From assembly GCA_013812985.1 (NCBI GenBank), contig JACCSN010000056.1, positions 1-9,558 of the forward strand: a DNA stretch of 9,558 nt, given 5' to 3'. Shown here in pieces: positions 1 to 5,745 of the stretch (positions are counted from its first letter, which is position 1; each line of letters starts with the position of its first letter). The notes beneath the pieces are model-generated. The model was not told the origin of the DNA and did no database searches. It saw nothing but the letters and a program-made list of their open reading frames with translations. The position numbers and the translations under genes were made by a program. Source of the DNA: Hyphomicrobiales bacterium. GTDB taxonomy: Bacteria; Pseudomonadota; Alphaproteobacteria; Rhizobiales; Afifellaceae.

Positions 1-450
1 CTTGCCGATGCGACGCTGGCGACGAAGCGGGCGCTGGTCCATGGCGACGTCAGCCCGAAGAATATCCTGTGCGGCCCGCGCGGGCCGGTGTTCCTGGATG
101 CCGAATGCGCCTGGTATGGCGATCCGGCGTTCGACCTTGCTTTCTGCCTGAACCATCTCTTGCTCAAGGGCGCGCTGCGGCCCGAATTGCGTGGACGCTA
201 TCTCGAGGCGTTCCGGGCGCTCTCCGGGGCGTATCTCGGCGGGGTCACGTGGGAACCGCGCGCCGATCTGGAGCGCCGCTCGGCGCATCTCCTGCCGGGT
301 TTGTTCCTGGCGCGCGTCGACGGCAAGTCGCCGGTCGAGTATTTGCCGGACAAGGCGCAGAGGGCCGTCCGGGATTCCGCGCGAAACATGCTGGTCCGGC
401 CGATCGAGACGCTCGCCGCGGTCGCTGAACTCTGGGACGGCCGGCGATGA
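1..450 (+). CDS. APH-fold phosphotransferase (small-molecule kinase), C-terminal part; 5' end outside window
   Basis: The frame is open from base 1 and encodes the last 149 residues of a protein in the aminoglycoside phosphotransferase / choline-kinase fold family. The catalytic loop HGDVSPKN (visible residues 14-21) supplies the catalytic Asp16 and metal-binding Asn21. It is followed by FLDAECAWYGDPAFDLA (31-47), matching the family's 'DxE...GDPxxDLA' motif, in which Asp33 should bind Mg2+-ATP. The rest is a helical C-terminal region. The family phosphorylates hydroxyl groups of small molecules in the cytoplasm with ATP. Aminoglycosides are only one substrate class, and chromosomal homologues often act in metabolism. 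The stop codon (448-450) overlaps the start of the next gene in an ATGA arrangement, so the two are very probably co-translated and work together with the enolase-like protein. The substrate cannot be read from this fragment. Resistance is not implied. Confidence 0.87.
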   Translation, partial: LADATLATKRALVHGDVSPKNILCGPRGPVFLDAECAWYGDPAFDLAFCLNHLLLKGALRPELRGRYLEAFRALSGAYLGGVTWEPRADLERRSAHLLPGLFLARVDGKSPVEYLPDKAQRAVRDSARNMLVRPIETLAAVAELWDGRR

Positions 451-1769
451 GCGAGCCGGTGATCGTTTCCGTTCGCCCGCGGCGCATCTGGGATTCGCGC
501 GGTCGTCCGACAATTGAGGTGGAAGTCGCCCTATCTGACGGCAGCATCGGGCGCGGAGTCGCACCGGCCGGCGCTTCGCGCGGCAGCCGGGAGGCGGTCG
601 ACAAGCGCGACGGCGGCGCGCGTCTCGGTGGCTTTGGCGTGGAAGGCGCGCTTGCCGGGATCAGCGGCGAGATCGCTCCGGTCCTTATCGGCCGCGATCC
701 CTTTGACCAGGCGGGCATCGACGCGGCGCTGATCGAGCTCGACGCGACGGCGCAGAAGGAGCGGCTCGGCGGCAACGCCACGGTGGCTACGTCGCTGGCC
801 GTGCTGCACGCCGCCGCCGCCAGCCGACACGTGCCGCTCTGGGCGCTTCTGGCGGCGGGCGGTCCCGCCAGCCTTCCGATGCCGGAAATCCAGATCTTTG
901 GCGGCGGCGCCCATGCCGGCCGGCGCATCGACATCCAGGACCTGATGGTCATGCCCGTCGGCGCGAAAAGTTTCGCCGAGGCGCTGGAGATGACCGCCGA
1001 GGTCTACCTCGCCGCCGGTCGCATCATGGCCGAGCGCGGCGCCTTGGCCGGCGTGGCGGACGAGGGCGGCTGGTGGCCCGCTTTCGCCAGCAATGAAGAA
1101 GCGCTTGAGGCGCTCGTCCAGGCGATCGAGCGCGCCGGCTTCGCGCCCGGCGCGGACATCGCGATCTCGCTCGACATCGCCGCGTCGGAGTTCGGGGCGG
1201 GCGGCGACTACCGCCTCGGCCTGGAAGGCCGCGGGCTCGACAGCGACGGATTGAGCGAGCTGTTCCTCCGCTGGTGCGAGCGCTTCCCGATCATCTCGCT
1301 GGAGGACCCCCTGGCCGAGGACGATCCGGACGGCCTGCGGCGGTTTACGACGGCTGTCGGCGACAAGGTCCAGGTGATCGGCGACGACTACCTCGTCACC
1401 AATGCCGAACGCGTCGAAGCGGCCGCGCGCGACGGCGCGGTCAACGCCGTGCTCGTCAAGGTGAACCAGGCCGGTACGGTGAGCGAGGCGTTCGCCGCGC
1501 TCCAAGCGGGCCGGCGCGCCGGCTGGGGCACGATCGTCTCGGCGCGCTCGGGCGAGACAGAGGACGTAGCGATCGCGCATCTGGCCGTGGGCTGGGACGC
1601 GCGCCAGCTCAAGGTCGGCGCCTTCGCCCGGTCGGAGCGCATGGCGAAGTGGAACGAGGTCCTGCGCATCGAGGAGGTCCTTGGCGCGGAGCGCTTCGCC
1701 GGGCTTTCTGGCCTGCCGATCGTTCATTCCCGGAAAACCGATCATCTGGCGGCTGTCCGGGAGCTATAA
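447..1769 (+). CDS. Divergent enolase (phosphopyruvate hydratase) paralog with an altered active site
   Basis: This 440-aa protein has the length and motif order of enolase: WDSRGRPTIEVEV near the N terminus, the mobile loop AGASRG (41-46), GGAHAG (153-158), DEGG (205-208), SLDIAASEF (241-249), SLEDPLAEDD (284-293), GDD (312-314), KVNQAGT (338-344), RSGETED (367-373) and the QLKVGAFARSER region (387-398). By alignment from memory to yeast enolase, the metal ligands Asp243, Glu286 and Asp313, the base Lys338, Lys389, His156 and Glu206 are kept. The His of SHRSGETED (yeast His373) is Ala366, the catalytic Glu168 is Asp165, and the loop Ser36 is Ala41. Canonical enolase dehydrates 2-phosphoglycerate to phosphoenolpyruvate. 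These changes suggest reduced activity or another phosphorylated substrate. Enolase homologues with other roles exist, such as carboxyphosphonoenolpyruvate synthase in phosphinothricin biosynthesis. The ATG overlaps the stop of the upstream kinase, which supports this start. It is unlikely to be the housekeeping eno, which usually sits elsewhere and keeps these residues. Confidence 0.9.
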   Translation: MSEPVIVSVRPRRIWDSRGRPTIEVEVALSDGSIGRGVAPAGASRGSREAVDKRDGGARLGGFGVEGALAGISGEIAPVLIGRDPFDQAGIDAALIELDATAQKERLGGNATVATSLAVLHAAAASRHVPLWALLAAGGPASLPMPEIQIFGGGAHAGRRIDIQDLMVMPVGAKSFAEALEMTAEVYLAAGRIMAERGALAGVADEGGWWPAFASNEEALEALVQAIERAGFAPGADIAISLDIAASEFGAGGDYRLGLEGRGLDSDGLSELFLRWCERFPIISLEDPLAEDDPDGLRRFTTAVGDKVQVIGDDYLVTNAERVEAAARDGAVNAVLVKVNQAGTVSEAFAALQAGRRAGWGTIVSARSGETEDVAIAHLAVGWDARQLKVGAFARSERMAKWNEVLRIEEVLGAERFAGLSGLPIVHSRKTDHLAAVREL

Positions 1770-1838
1770 GTCCGACAAGCTCGACGAAGCCGCTCGCGAC
1801 AAACTCCCTGGCAGCATTTCGGAAGGCAGCAGGCGATC

Positions 1839-1855
1839 GGAGAAAACAATTCTCC
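1839..1855. repeat. Short inverted repeat after the enolase-like gene
   Basis: GGAGAA and TTCTCC form a perfect 6-bp inverted repeat around a 5-nt AACAA loop, 70 nt past the enolase-like stop and about 90 nt before the next small gene. No T-run follows, so it is a poor intrinsic terminator on either strand. It could be an operator or chance. I see no recognisable promoter in the surrounding 1770-1944 spacer. Confidence 0.25.
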
Positions 1856-1944
1856 TCTACCTCGCGACAGCAGGCAACCGAAAGGCGGGCTCAGAGTTCA
1901 GCATCTATCGAAGCGCGGTAGAGCGGAATCCAGGGGACGCCATC

Positions 1945-2226
1945 ATGAATCGGTCCAGGAGCATCATGGTAGCCGCGCTTACCGGGCTTGGCGTAATCGC
2001 CGCCGGCTTTGTCGCGATCCCGTCCGAGGGTAACGCCGGCGTAACGGCGACCAGCGCCGCCGAGCGCGTCAGCGGGGCTTTCTCCCTGCTCGCCGACACG
2101 CACAACGATTCAGCGGTCCCGCAAGCAGCCGGGGGAACTGGCTCGGCCGTTCGCATGGTGACGATCGGATACCACACCGACTCGACTGCCGCCCTGCTTA
2201 TCCGGAAACCTGGAGCGCAGCACTGA
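1945..2226 (+). CDS. Small hypothetical exported protein (93 aa)
   Basis: I do not recognise this protein. The ATG at 1945 gives a convincing secretion signal: a basic start (MNRSRS), a hydrophobic stretch from about residue 8 to 25, and a likely signal-peptidase site near GNAG (29-32). A purine-rich GGGGA lies about 10 nt upstream. The mature part is only about 60 residues, rich in Ala, Thr and Ser. It has no cysteine and no evident domain, so the product should be a small soluble periplasmic or extracellular protein. The same frame stays open further upstream into the enolase-like gene, but the longer version would hide the signal peptide and overlap a known gene. It stands alone between spacers of 175 and about 430 bp. 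It could be lineage-restricted, and a spurious reading frame is not excluded. Confidence 0.5.
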   Translation: MNRSRSIMVAALTGLGVIAAGFVAIPSEGNAGVTATSAAERVSGAFSLLADTHNDSAVPQAAGGTGSAVRMVTIGYHTDSTAALLIRKPGAQH

Positions 2227-2658
2227 GCTTAAGGTTTGGCGAGCTTTGAGCATAGGTTAGCTTCGAACCCGCTCGCCTATTTGTGCCGTGAAGATGTGGT
2301 TCGGCTGTTGTGCGTTTGACTGGGCCTGCCAACGGACGCGGGTGGCGAAGTGAAGCGGCTGGCGTAGAATATTCGCCGATGCGGCCCGGGCGCGGGCTAC
2401 ACGGCTGCAGCAAAGTAGACGCAGAACATCTGCGGCCCAGTTTCGACGTTGTCGTGAAGAAACGTAATCACCCTCCTGATCGATCCGCCGGCGTTCATGC
2501 GTCAGGCAGTCTCCCGATACTCGCCGATCGTCTGAAAACCCGCTAGAGCTATGGGGAGTGGACCGTATAGTTCCAAATTCCCTGGAATCGAGAAGCCGGC
2601 CATGCGAGCCCGGCTTCTCGTCATTCGGATGCGGAATGGCGTAATCAGGTCGCCAGGT
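2227..2658. other. Gene-poor spacer of about 430 bp
   Basis: Short frames exist here on both strands (for example 2310-2546 plus and 2198-2413 minus), but none has a recognisable domain, a signal peptide or a good ribosome binding site. I could not identify a tRNA or other structured RNA. The composition seems a little lower in GC than the flanking housekeeping genes, which fits old non-coding or decayed DNA. The only clear structure is the hairpin at 2589-2620. A 5-bp inverted repeat (TTCCA/TGGAA, 2571-2587) lies just beside it. Confidence 0.5.
2589..2620 (-). terminator. Candidate terminator hairpin downstream of the minus-strand 115-aa gene
   Basis: CGAGAAGCCGG (2589-2599) and CCGGCTTCTCG (2610-2620) form a perfect 11-bp GC-rich stem with a 10-nt loop. 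It lies 38 nt beyond the stop codon of the minus-strand gene at 2659-3006. On the minus strand the stem is followed by ATTCC and a weak T-containing stretch, not a strong U-tract, so its efficiency is uncertain. Being symmetric, it could also stop plus-strand transcription. Confidence 0.55.
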
Positions 2659-3006
2659 TCACGCAATTGCGATGCTGGCGCAGCGTTTGGCGATCTTCTG
2701 CTTCCACTCGGCGCGGTTCTCCATGACCACCTCGCCGAAACGGTCCTGCATCTGGTCGAAGCTCGTCGCTTCCGCGACGTAGCGCTTCTTGCCCGCCGGA
2801 AGGCCGGCGAGCACGCCGTTCACGCAGGACACCAGCTCGCGCTTGCGGTCGGCGTCCAGCTTGGCGACCGGGCCGCTCTGCTGGCTCATCAGCACTTTTT
2901 CGACGATCGAACCGAAGCTGCCGGCATTCGCCGGGCCGGATGTCAGAACCGCGCCAGCAACAACGAGAGCGCCGGCCGCGCGGATGATCATGTTCGTGGT
3001 CCCCAT
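2659..3006 (-). CDS. Small hypothetical secreted protein (115 aa)
   Basis: I do not recognise the family. Starting at the ATG at 3006, the protein opens with a classical Sec signal peptide: MGTTNMIIR, a hydrophobic core of Ala, Val and Leu, and a likely cut after PANA (about residue 29). The mature domain of about 85 residues is charged and probably helical, with exactly two cysteines (in LVSCVNG and near the C terminus in KRCAS). These could form a disulfide in the periplasm. I chose this start over the longer in-frame one at 3087 because an AGAAGGA element lies about 10 nt upstream and the longer form would bury the signal peptide. The gene is divergent from the ClpP-like gene, with a 266-bp intergenic region holding a palindrome, and is followed by a strong hairpin. 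It therefore looks like a monocistronic unit. Confidence 0.68.
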   Translation of the reverse strand: MGTTNMIIRAAGALVVAGAVLTSGPANAGSFGSIVEKVLMSQQSGPVAKLDADRKRELVSCVNGVLAGLPAGKKRYVAEATSFDQMQDRFGEVVMENRAEWKQKIAKRCASIAIA

Positions 3007-3129
3007 TGCCTTGTTCCTTCTGCCCCAAAGCACCGTCTGTGCATGGGAACGTGGATACCGGCGGTTTGTTTCGCGCCTGTTGCGCAAGCCGGGCTAAACG
3101 GTTTCGGGCGTCGAAGACGAATCCGCCGC

Positions 3130-3142
3130 GGTAATTATTACC
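3130..3142. promoter_or_regulatory. AT-rich palindrome in the divergent intergenic region (candidate operator)
   Basis: GGTAAT-T-ATTACC is a perfect 6-1-6 inverted repeat in an otherwise GC-rich stretch. It lies 124 nt upstream of the minus-strand start at 3006 and 131 nt upstream of the plus-strand start at 3273. The position between two divergent exported-protein genes suits a dimeric regulator. No regulator is encoded nearby and I cannot assign a known binding motif, so the call rests on symmetry and position only. Confidence 0.35.
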
Positions 3143-3259
3143 CGCAAGCAATCCCACACGGGCCGGAGCAAGCGCACGGATTTTTGACGCGCCGTTTTCC
3201 CGCCAGCTGTTGCATCAACGGAAACGCCAATGGAATGTCAGGGGTCGCCCGTGCAAGGC

Positions 3260-3266
3260 AGGAGGA
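3260..3266 (+). promoter_or_regulatory. Strong Shine-Dalgarno sequence that fixes the ClpP-like start
   Basis: AGGAGGA lies 6 nt before the ATG at 3273. This is the best ribosome binding site in the window. It argues for the 205-aa product, which begins with a signal peptide, over the in-frame upstream ATG at 3210. Confidence 0.75.
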
Positions 3267-3272
3267 CGCGTG

Positions 3273-3890
3273 ATGCGGAGCCGGAAAGTTTCAGTATGGT
3301 TAGCCTTGGTTTTCACGGCGCTGTTTGCAGGCGGCGCTCCGTCGCCCGGAGCGGCGGAGAGCGAGAACTCTCGCGAGCTGAGGCCGGCTAAGGCGAGCAG
3401 GCAAGCAACTCGCGAAAGCACTACGGCGGCCCGAAGCAACGACGCGGTCGTTCTCGTTCTCACCGGCGTGATCCAGCCTGGCGCCTACCGGCAATTCCGC
3501 GCAGCGATTTCCCGGAGAAACCCCGCCGTGATCGTTCTTGACAGCCCAGGCGGGGTCCTCGGCGAGGCGCTATTGATCGGAGACGAAGTCCGCAGGCGTG
3601 GCATGAACACGCTCGTTGGACCCAACGGCTCCTGCGCCTCGGCTTGCGCCGTGGTATTTCTTTCCGGCCGGACCAAGTTCATGGGCAAGGGCGCCGAGGT
3701 CGGCTTGCACTCGGCTTTCAGCACGGATGGCCGCGTCAATCCGCGAGCGACCCAGGTCATGGCGAGCTACCTGAGCGGCGTGGGGGTGCCGAGCGGCATC
3801 CTGCGCCGCATGGCGCAGACCGCGCCCAGCGACATCCGCTGGCTCACGAAGGCGGAGCAGAAGGCGCTGAGAATCCGGCCGATGAGTTAG
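3273..3890 (+). CDS. Periplasmic ClpP/crotonase-fold serine-protease-like protein
   Basis: The 205-aa product starts with a basic, hydrophobic signal peptide (residues 1 to about 28, ending PGAAES), so it should act in the periplasm. It is followed by a polar linker (about 29-55) and a compact ClpP-like domain. Visible motifs are VLTGVI near residue 62, LDSPGG (89-94) forming the oxyanion region, GSCASACAVVFLSG (119-132) with the probable nucleophile Ser123, VGLHSAF (143-149) with His146, and DIRWLT (187-192) with Asp187. The Ser-His spacing of 23 and His-Asp spacing of 41 resemble those of ClpP. This pattern matches the 'predicted periplasmic ClpP-class protein' group common in Alphaproteobacteria, whose substrates are generally unknown. 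Cys121 and Cys125 flank the nucleophile. The gene is divergent from the small secreted protein at 2659-3006 and convergent with corC, 65 nt away. Proteolytic activity is inferred, not shown. Confidence 0.8.
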   Translation: MRSRKVSVWLALVFTALFAGGAPSPGAAESENSRELRPAKASRQATRESTTAARSNDAVVLVLTGVIQPGAYRQFRAAISRRNPAVIVLDSPGGVLGEALLIGDEVRRRGMNTLVGPNGSCASACAVVFLSGRTKFMGKGAEVGLHSAFSTDGRVNPRATQVMASYLSGVGVPSGILRRMAQTAPSDIRWLTKAEQKALRIRPMS

Positions 3891-3955
3891 GCTAGCTGGG
3901 GTGAACGGTTGCGACCTGAAGCGCCGCCCGTGTCAGTGTTACGAAGCTCTGACGA

Positions 3956-5002
3956 TCACGCCCGCTTCGCCGCCGCTTCCTCCACAGCGGTTCGCCCTTT
4001 GAGCCGCGCCGGGGCGGGCGCCTTCGCCCGGTCGCGGATCCGGACGCGCTTGATGCGACGGGGGTCGGCGTCCAGCACCTCGAAGTCGAAGCCCGCGACC
4101 GCCTGGACGACTTCGCCCTTCACCGGAATGCGCCCGGTCGCCGAGAACAGCAGGCCGCCGATCGTCTCGATGTCCTCGGCGTTCTCGCCGGCGCGGAATT
4201 CCGGGCCGATTACGTCGCGGGCCTCCTCCACGCTGGTCCGCGCATCGGCAATGTAAACGCCCTCCGAGACCCGCTCCAGGGTCGGCTCCTCCTCCAGATC
4301 GTGCTCGTCCTCGATCTCGCCGACGATGATCTCGACCAGATCCTCCAGCGAGATGAGGCCGTCGGTGCCGCCATATTCGTCGATGACCAGCGCCATTTGC
4401 GTGCGGCTCGCCTGCATGCGCTTCAGGAGCACGCGCGCCCGCATGGAAGGAGGCGCGAAGAGCACCGGCCTGACGAGCTTGGAATCCTCCAGCGAGCATG
4501 ACAGATCGACGGCCGCGAAGTCGAAGCTCGGCAAGCCGCCGCCTTCGCGTGCCTGCGCGCCTAGCCGAGGTATCAGCGCCTTGTCGGCCAACCAGGCCAT
4601 CAGGTCGCGAATGTGAACCATGCCGACCGGGTCGTCGAGCGCCTCGCGATAGACCGGCATGCGGGAATGCCCCGTCTCGCGAAAGGTGACGATCACTTCG
4701 GCGAGCGGCGTCTCGATGTCGAGCGCCTCGATATCGGCGCGCGGCACCATGACATCCTGCACCCGCAGATCGCCGAGATTGAGGATGCCGCGCAGCATGG
4801 CGCGCTCCTCCGGCGACAATGTCGCGCCGGCGGCCTCGTCGGCCGCGATGGCCTCCTCGATATCCGCTCTCGCCGATCCGTTCTGGCGCAAACCGAGCGC
4901 GCCCATGAGGGCGGCCCTGAGGCGGCCCGCGAGATTGTCCGGGGCTTGGCCCTGAGCCTCGGCTCCCGGGCCGTCCGGACTTCGACTTTGGTCGTCGCTC
5001 AT
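3956..5002 (-). CDS. corC: CorC/HlyC-family CBS-domain protein (YbeX type)
   Basis: This 348-aa soluble protein has an N-terminal helical region (about 1-75) and a CBS pair. The first CBS unit begins at [12 protein letters not shown] (83-94) and includes HSRMPVY (112-118) and MVHIRDLM (128-135). The second contains [21 protein letters not shown] (about 204-224). An acidic stretch (about 229-240) and the C-terminal CorC_HlyC domain (about 245-325, with GGLLF and the GRIPVKGE turn) follow. There is no DUF21 membrane domain, so it is the cytoplasmic YbeX type and not a membrane CNNM-like exporter. The family has been linked to Mg2+/Co2+ handling and, beside ybeY, to ribosome-related functions. 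The 30-residue linker between CBS units (about 142-172) is, as I recall, normal in Hyphomicrobiales. Its ATG overlaps the ybeY stop (ATGA), indicating translational coupling. The lnt gene that often follows is absent. Confidence 0.92.
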   Translation of the reverse strand: MSDDQSRSPDGPGAEAQGQAPDNLAGRLRAALMGALGLRQNGSARADIEEAIAADEAAGATLSPEERAMLRGILNLGDLRVQDVMVPRADIEALDIETPLAEVIVTFRETGHSRMPVYREALDDPVGMVHIRDLMAWLADKALIPRLGAQAREGGGLPSFDFAAVDLSCSLEDSKLVRPVLFAPPSMRARVLLKRMQASRTQMALVIDEYGGTDGLISLEDLVEIIVGEIEDEHDLEEEPTLERVSEGVYIADARTSVEEARDVIGPEFRAGENAEDIETIGGLLFSATGRIPVKGEVVQAVAGFDFEVLDADPRRIKRVRIRDRAKAPAPARLKGRTAVEEAAAKRA

Positions 5003-5724
5003 TCGCTTTGAGCGGCCGCGGTGGGATCGGCAATGCCGATCGTCTCCAGCGCGCTCCGCTCCAATGCCTCCATCGCTTCGGCCGCGCCATCCGTCTCGTG
5101 ATCGTAGCCGAGAAGGTGGAGAAAACCGTGGATCAACAGGTGAGCCATATGATCCTCAAACGGCTTGCCCGCAAGGGCCGCCTCGCCGCGCACAGTCTCC
5201 ACGGCCAAAATGACATCGCCAAGAAGGGCCCCGGAATGGGGGCCGGGCGCCTGGGGGAACGACAGGACGTTGGTCGGTTTGTCCTGGCCGCGGTAATGAG
5301 CGTTGAGCCGCCGGATCGCCGCGTCGTCGGTGAACAGGAGGCTGAGCTCCAGGGGTGCCGGAGTGCCGTTCCCGAAACTCTCAACCTCATCCTGAGGTGC
5401 GAGCCGCAGGCGAGCCTCGAAGGAGCCTCCAGAGCGCGCTGGAGACGCCCTCGTCCTTCGAGGCTCCGCTTCGCTCCGCACCTCAGGATGAGGGCTGTGG
5501 GGCGAACTCCGAGCGTTCCAGAACGGGTTCGTGGCGCCGGTGTCTCCCTCTTTCCCGCTCGGCGATTGGCCGCGGAGGGCGTGACTCCAACGATCTTGCG
5601 CATCGAGCACGGCTACCGCCGCCCCGATCGCGCGCTCCGACAAGTCGCGCAGCGCCTCTTCAGGCGGCCAATCGCCGGCCTCGACGGACAGCTCGATCGA
5701 AACAACCCGCTCAGGTTCGGCCAA
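4999..5724 (-). CDS. ybeY: YbeY endoribonuclease (rRNA maturation factor) with an in-frame insertion
   Basis: YbeY is a zinc-dependent endoribonuclease acting in 16S rRNA 3' end maturation and 70S quality control. The core is unmistakable: [10 protein letters not shown] (125-134), [14 protein letters not shown] (143-156), LLGDVILA (167-174) and the zinc motif [11 protein letters not shown] (198-208, His198, His202, His208). The protein has 241 residues, whereas the family usually has about 150-170. The excess, roughly residues 44-121, separates the N-terminal strand/helix from the core. Residues 78-114 of it are the translated palindromic repeat at 5385-5493. No frameshift or stop occurs, so the gene may still be functional with a disordered surface loop. 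The start is TTG at 5724, with GGGGAA upstream. No ATG or GTG is available between it and the in-frame moeB stop, 21 nt away. It is the third gene of the DUF1330-moeB-ybeY-corC run. The usual upstream partner phoH/ybeZ is missing. Confidence 0.92.
   Translation of the reverse strand: MAEPERVVSIELSVEAGDWPPEEALRDLSERAIGAAVAVLDAQDRWSHALRGQSPSGKEGDTGATNPFWNARSSPHSPHPEVRSEAEPRRTRASPARSGGSFEARLRLAPQDEVESFGNGTPAPLELSLLFTDDAAIRRLNAHYRGQDKPTNVLSFPQAPGPHSGALLGDVILAVETVRGEAALAGKPFEDHMAHLLIHGFLHLLGYDHETDGAAEAMEALERSALETIGIADPTAAAQSE
5385..5493. repeat. 109-bp dispersed-type palindromic repeat inserted inside ybeY
   Basis: The left arm (5385-5423) begins CCTCATCCTGAGGTGC and ends GAGCCTCGAAGG. The right arm (5455-5493) is its reverse complement at the outer 16 and inner 12 positions, giving 33 of 39 paired by my count. 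The inner part holds a second small hairpin, CTCCAG/CTGGAG (5427-5432 and 5439-5444). The whole could fold into one long cruciform or RNA hairpin. From memory, this sequence type is a high-copy intergenic repeat in many Hyphomicrobiales genomes. Its translation starting 'HPEV' turns up in annotated proteins there. Only one copy is visible here. It lies wholly within coding sequence and is read in the ybeY frame as residues 78-114. I could not identify clean target-site duplications. Confidence 0.85.
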
Positions 5725-5745
5725 CTTTATTCCCCGAAATTCGCA

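Noticed and set aside
1..450. Antibiotic-resistance aminoglycoside phosphotransferase
   Set aside because: Only fold-level motifs are visible. Coupling to an enolase-like gene points to metabolism, and nothing indicates a resistance cassette.
531..1745. 404-codon open frame on the minus strand opposite the enolase-like gene
   Set aside because: It is the antisense shadow of a high-GC gene. The peptide is rich in Arg, Ala and Asp with no domain, whereas the plus strand has all enolase motifs.
2310..2546. 78-codon plus frame and opposing 71-codon minus frame in the spacer
   Set aside because: No domain, signal peptide or good ribosome binding site. I also considered a decayed transposase but could find no catalytic motif or terminal inverted repeats.
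2551..3273. 240-codon plus-strand frame across the 115-aa secreted gene
   Set aside because: It is antisense to a gene with a clear signal peptide and ribosome binding site. It shows no domain and has no start signal.
3932..3953. GTCAG/CTGAC inverted repeat between the convergent ClpP-like and corC genes
   Set aside because: A 5-bp stem with a 12-nt loop and no T-run is too weak to call a terminator.
3939..5090. 383-codon minus-strand frame overlapping corC in another frame
   Set aside because: Low-complexity Arg/Gly-rich translation with no family pattern. The true frame encodes CBS and CorC_HlyC domains.
5385..5493. Reading the ybeY palindrome as a CRISPR unit or IS end
   Set aside because: There is only one copy, with no spacers, no transposase and no second terminal inverted repeat. 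It fits a short non-autonomous palindromic repeat better.
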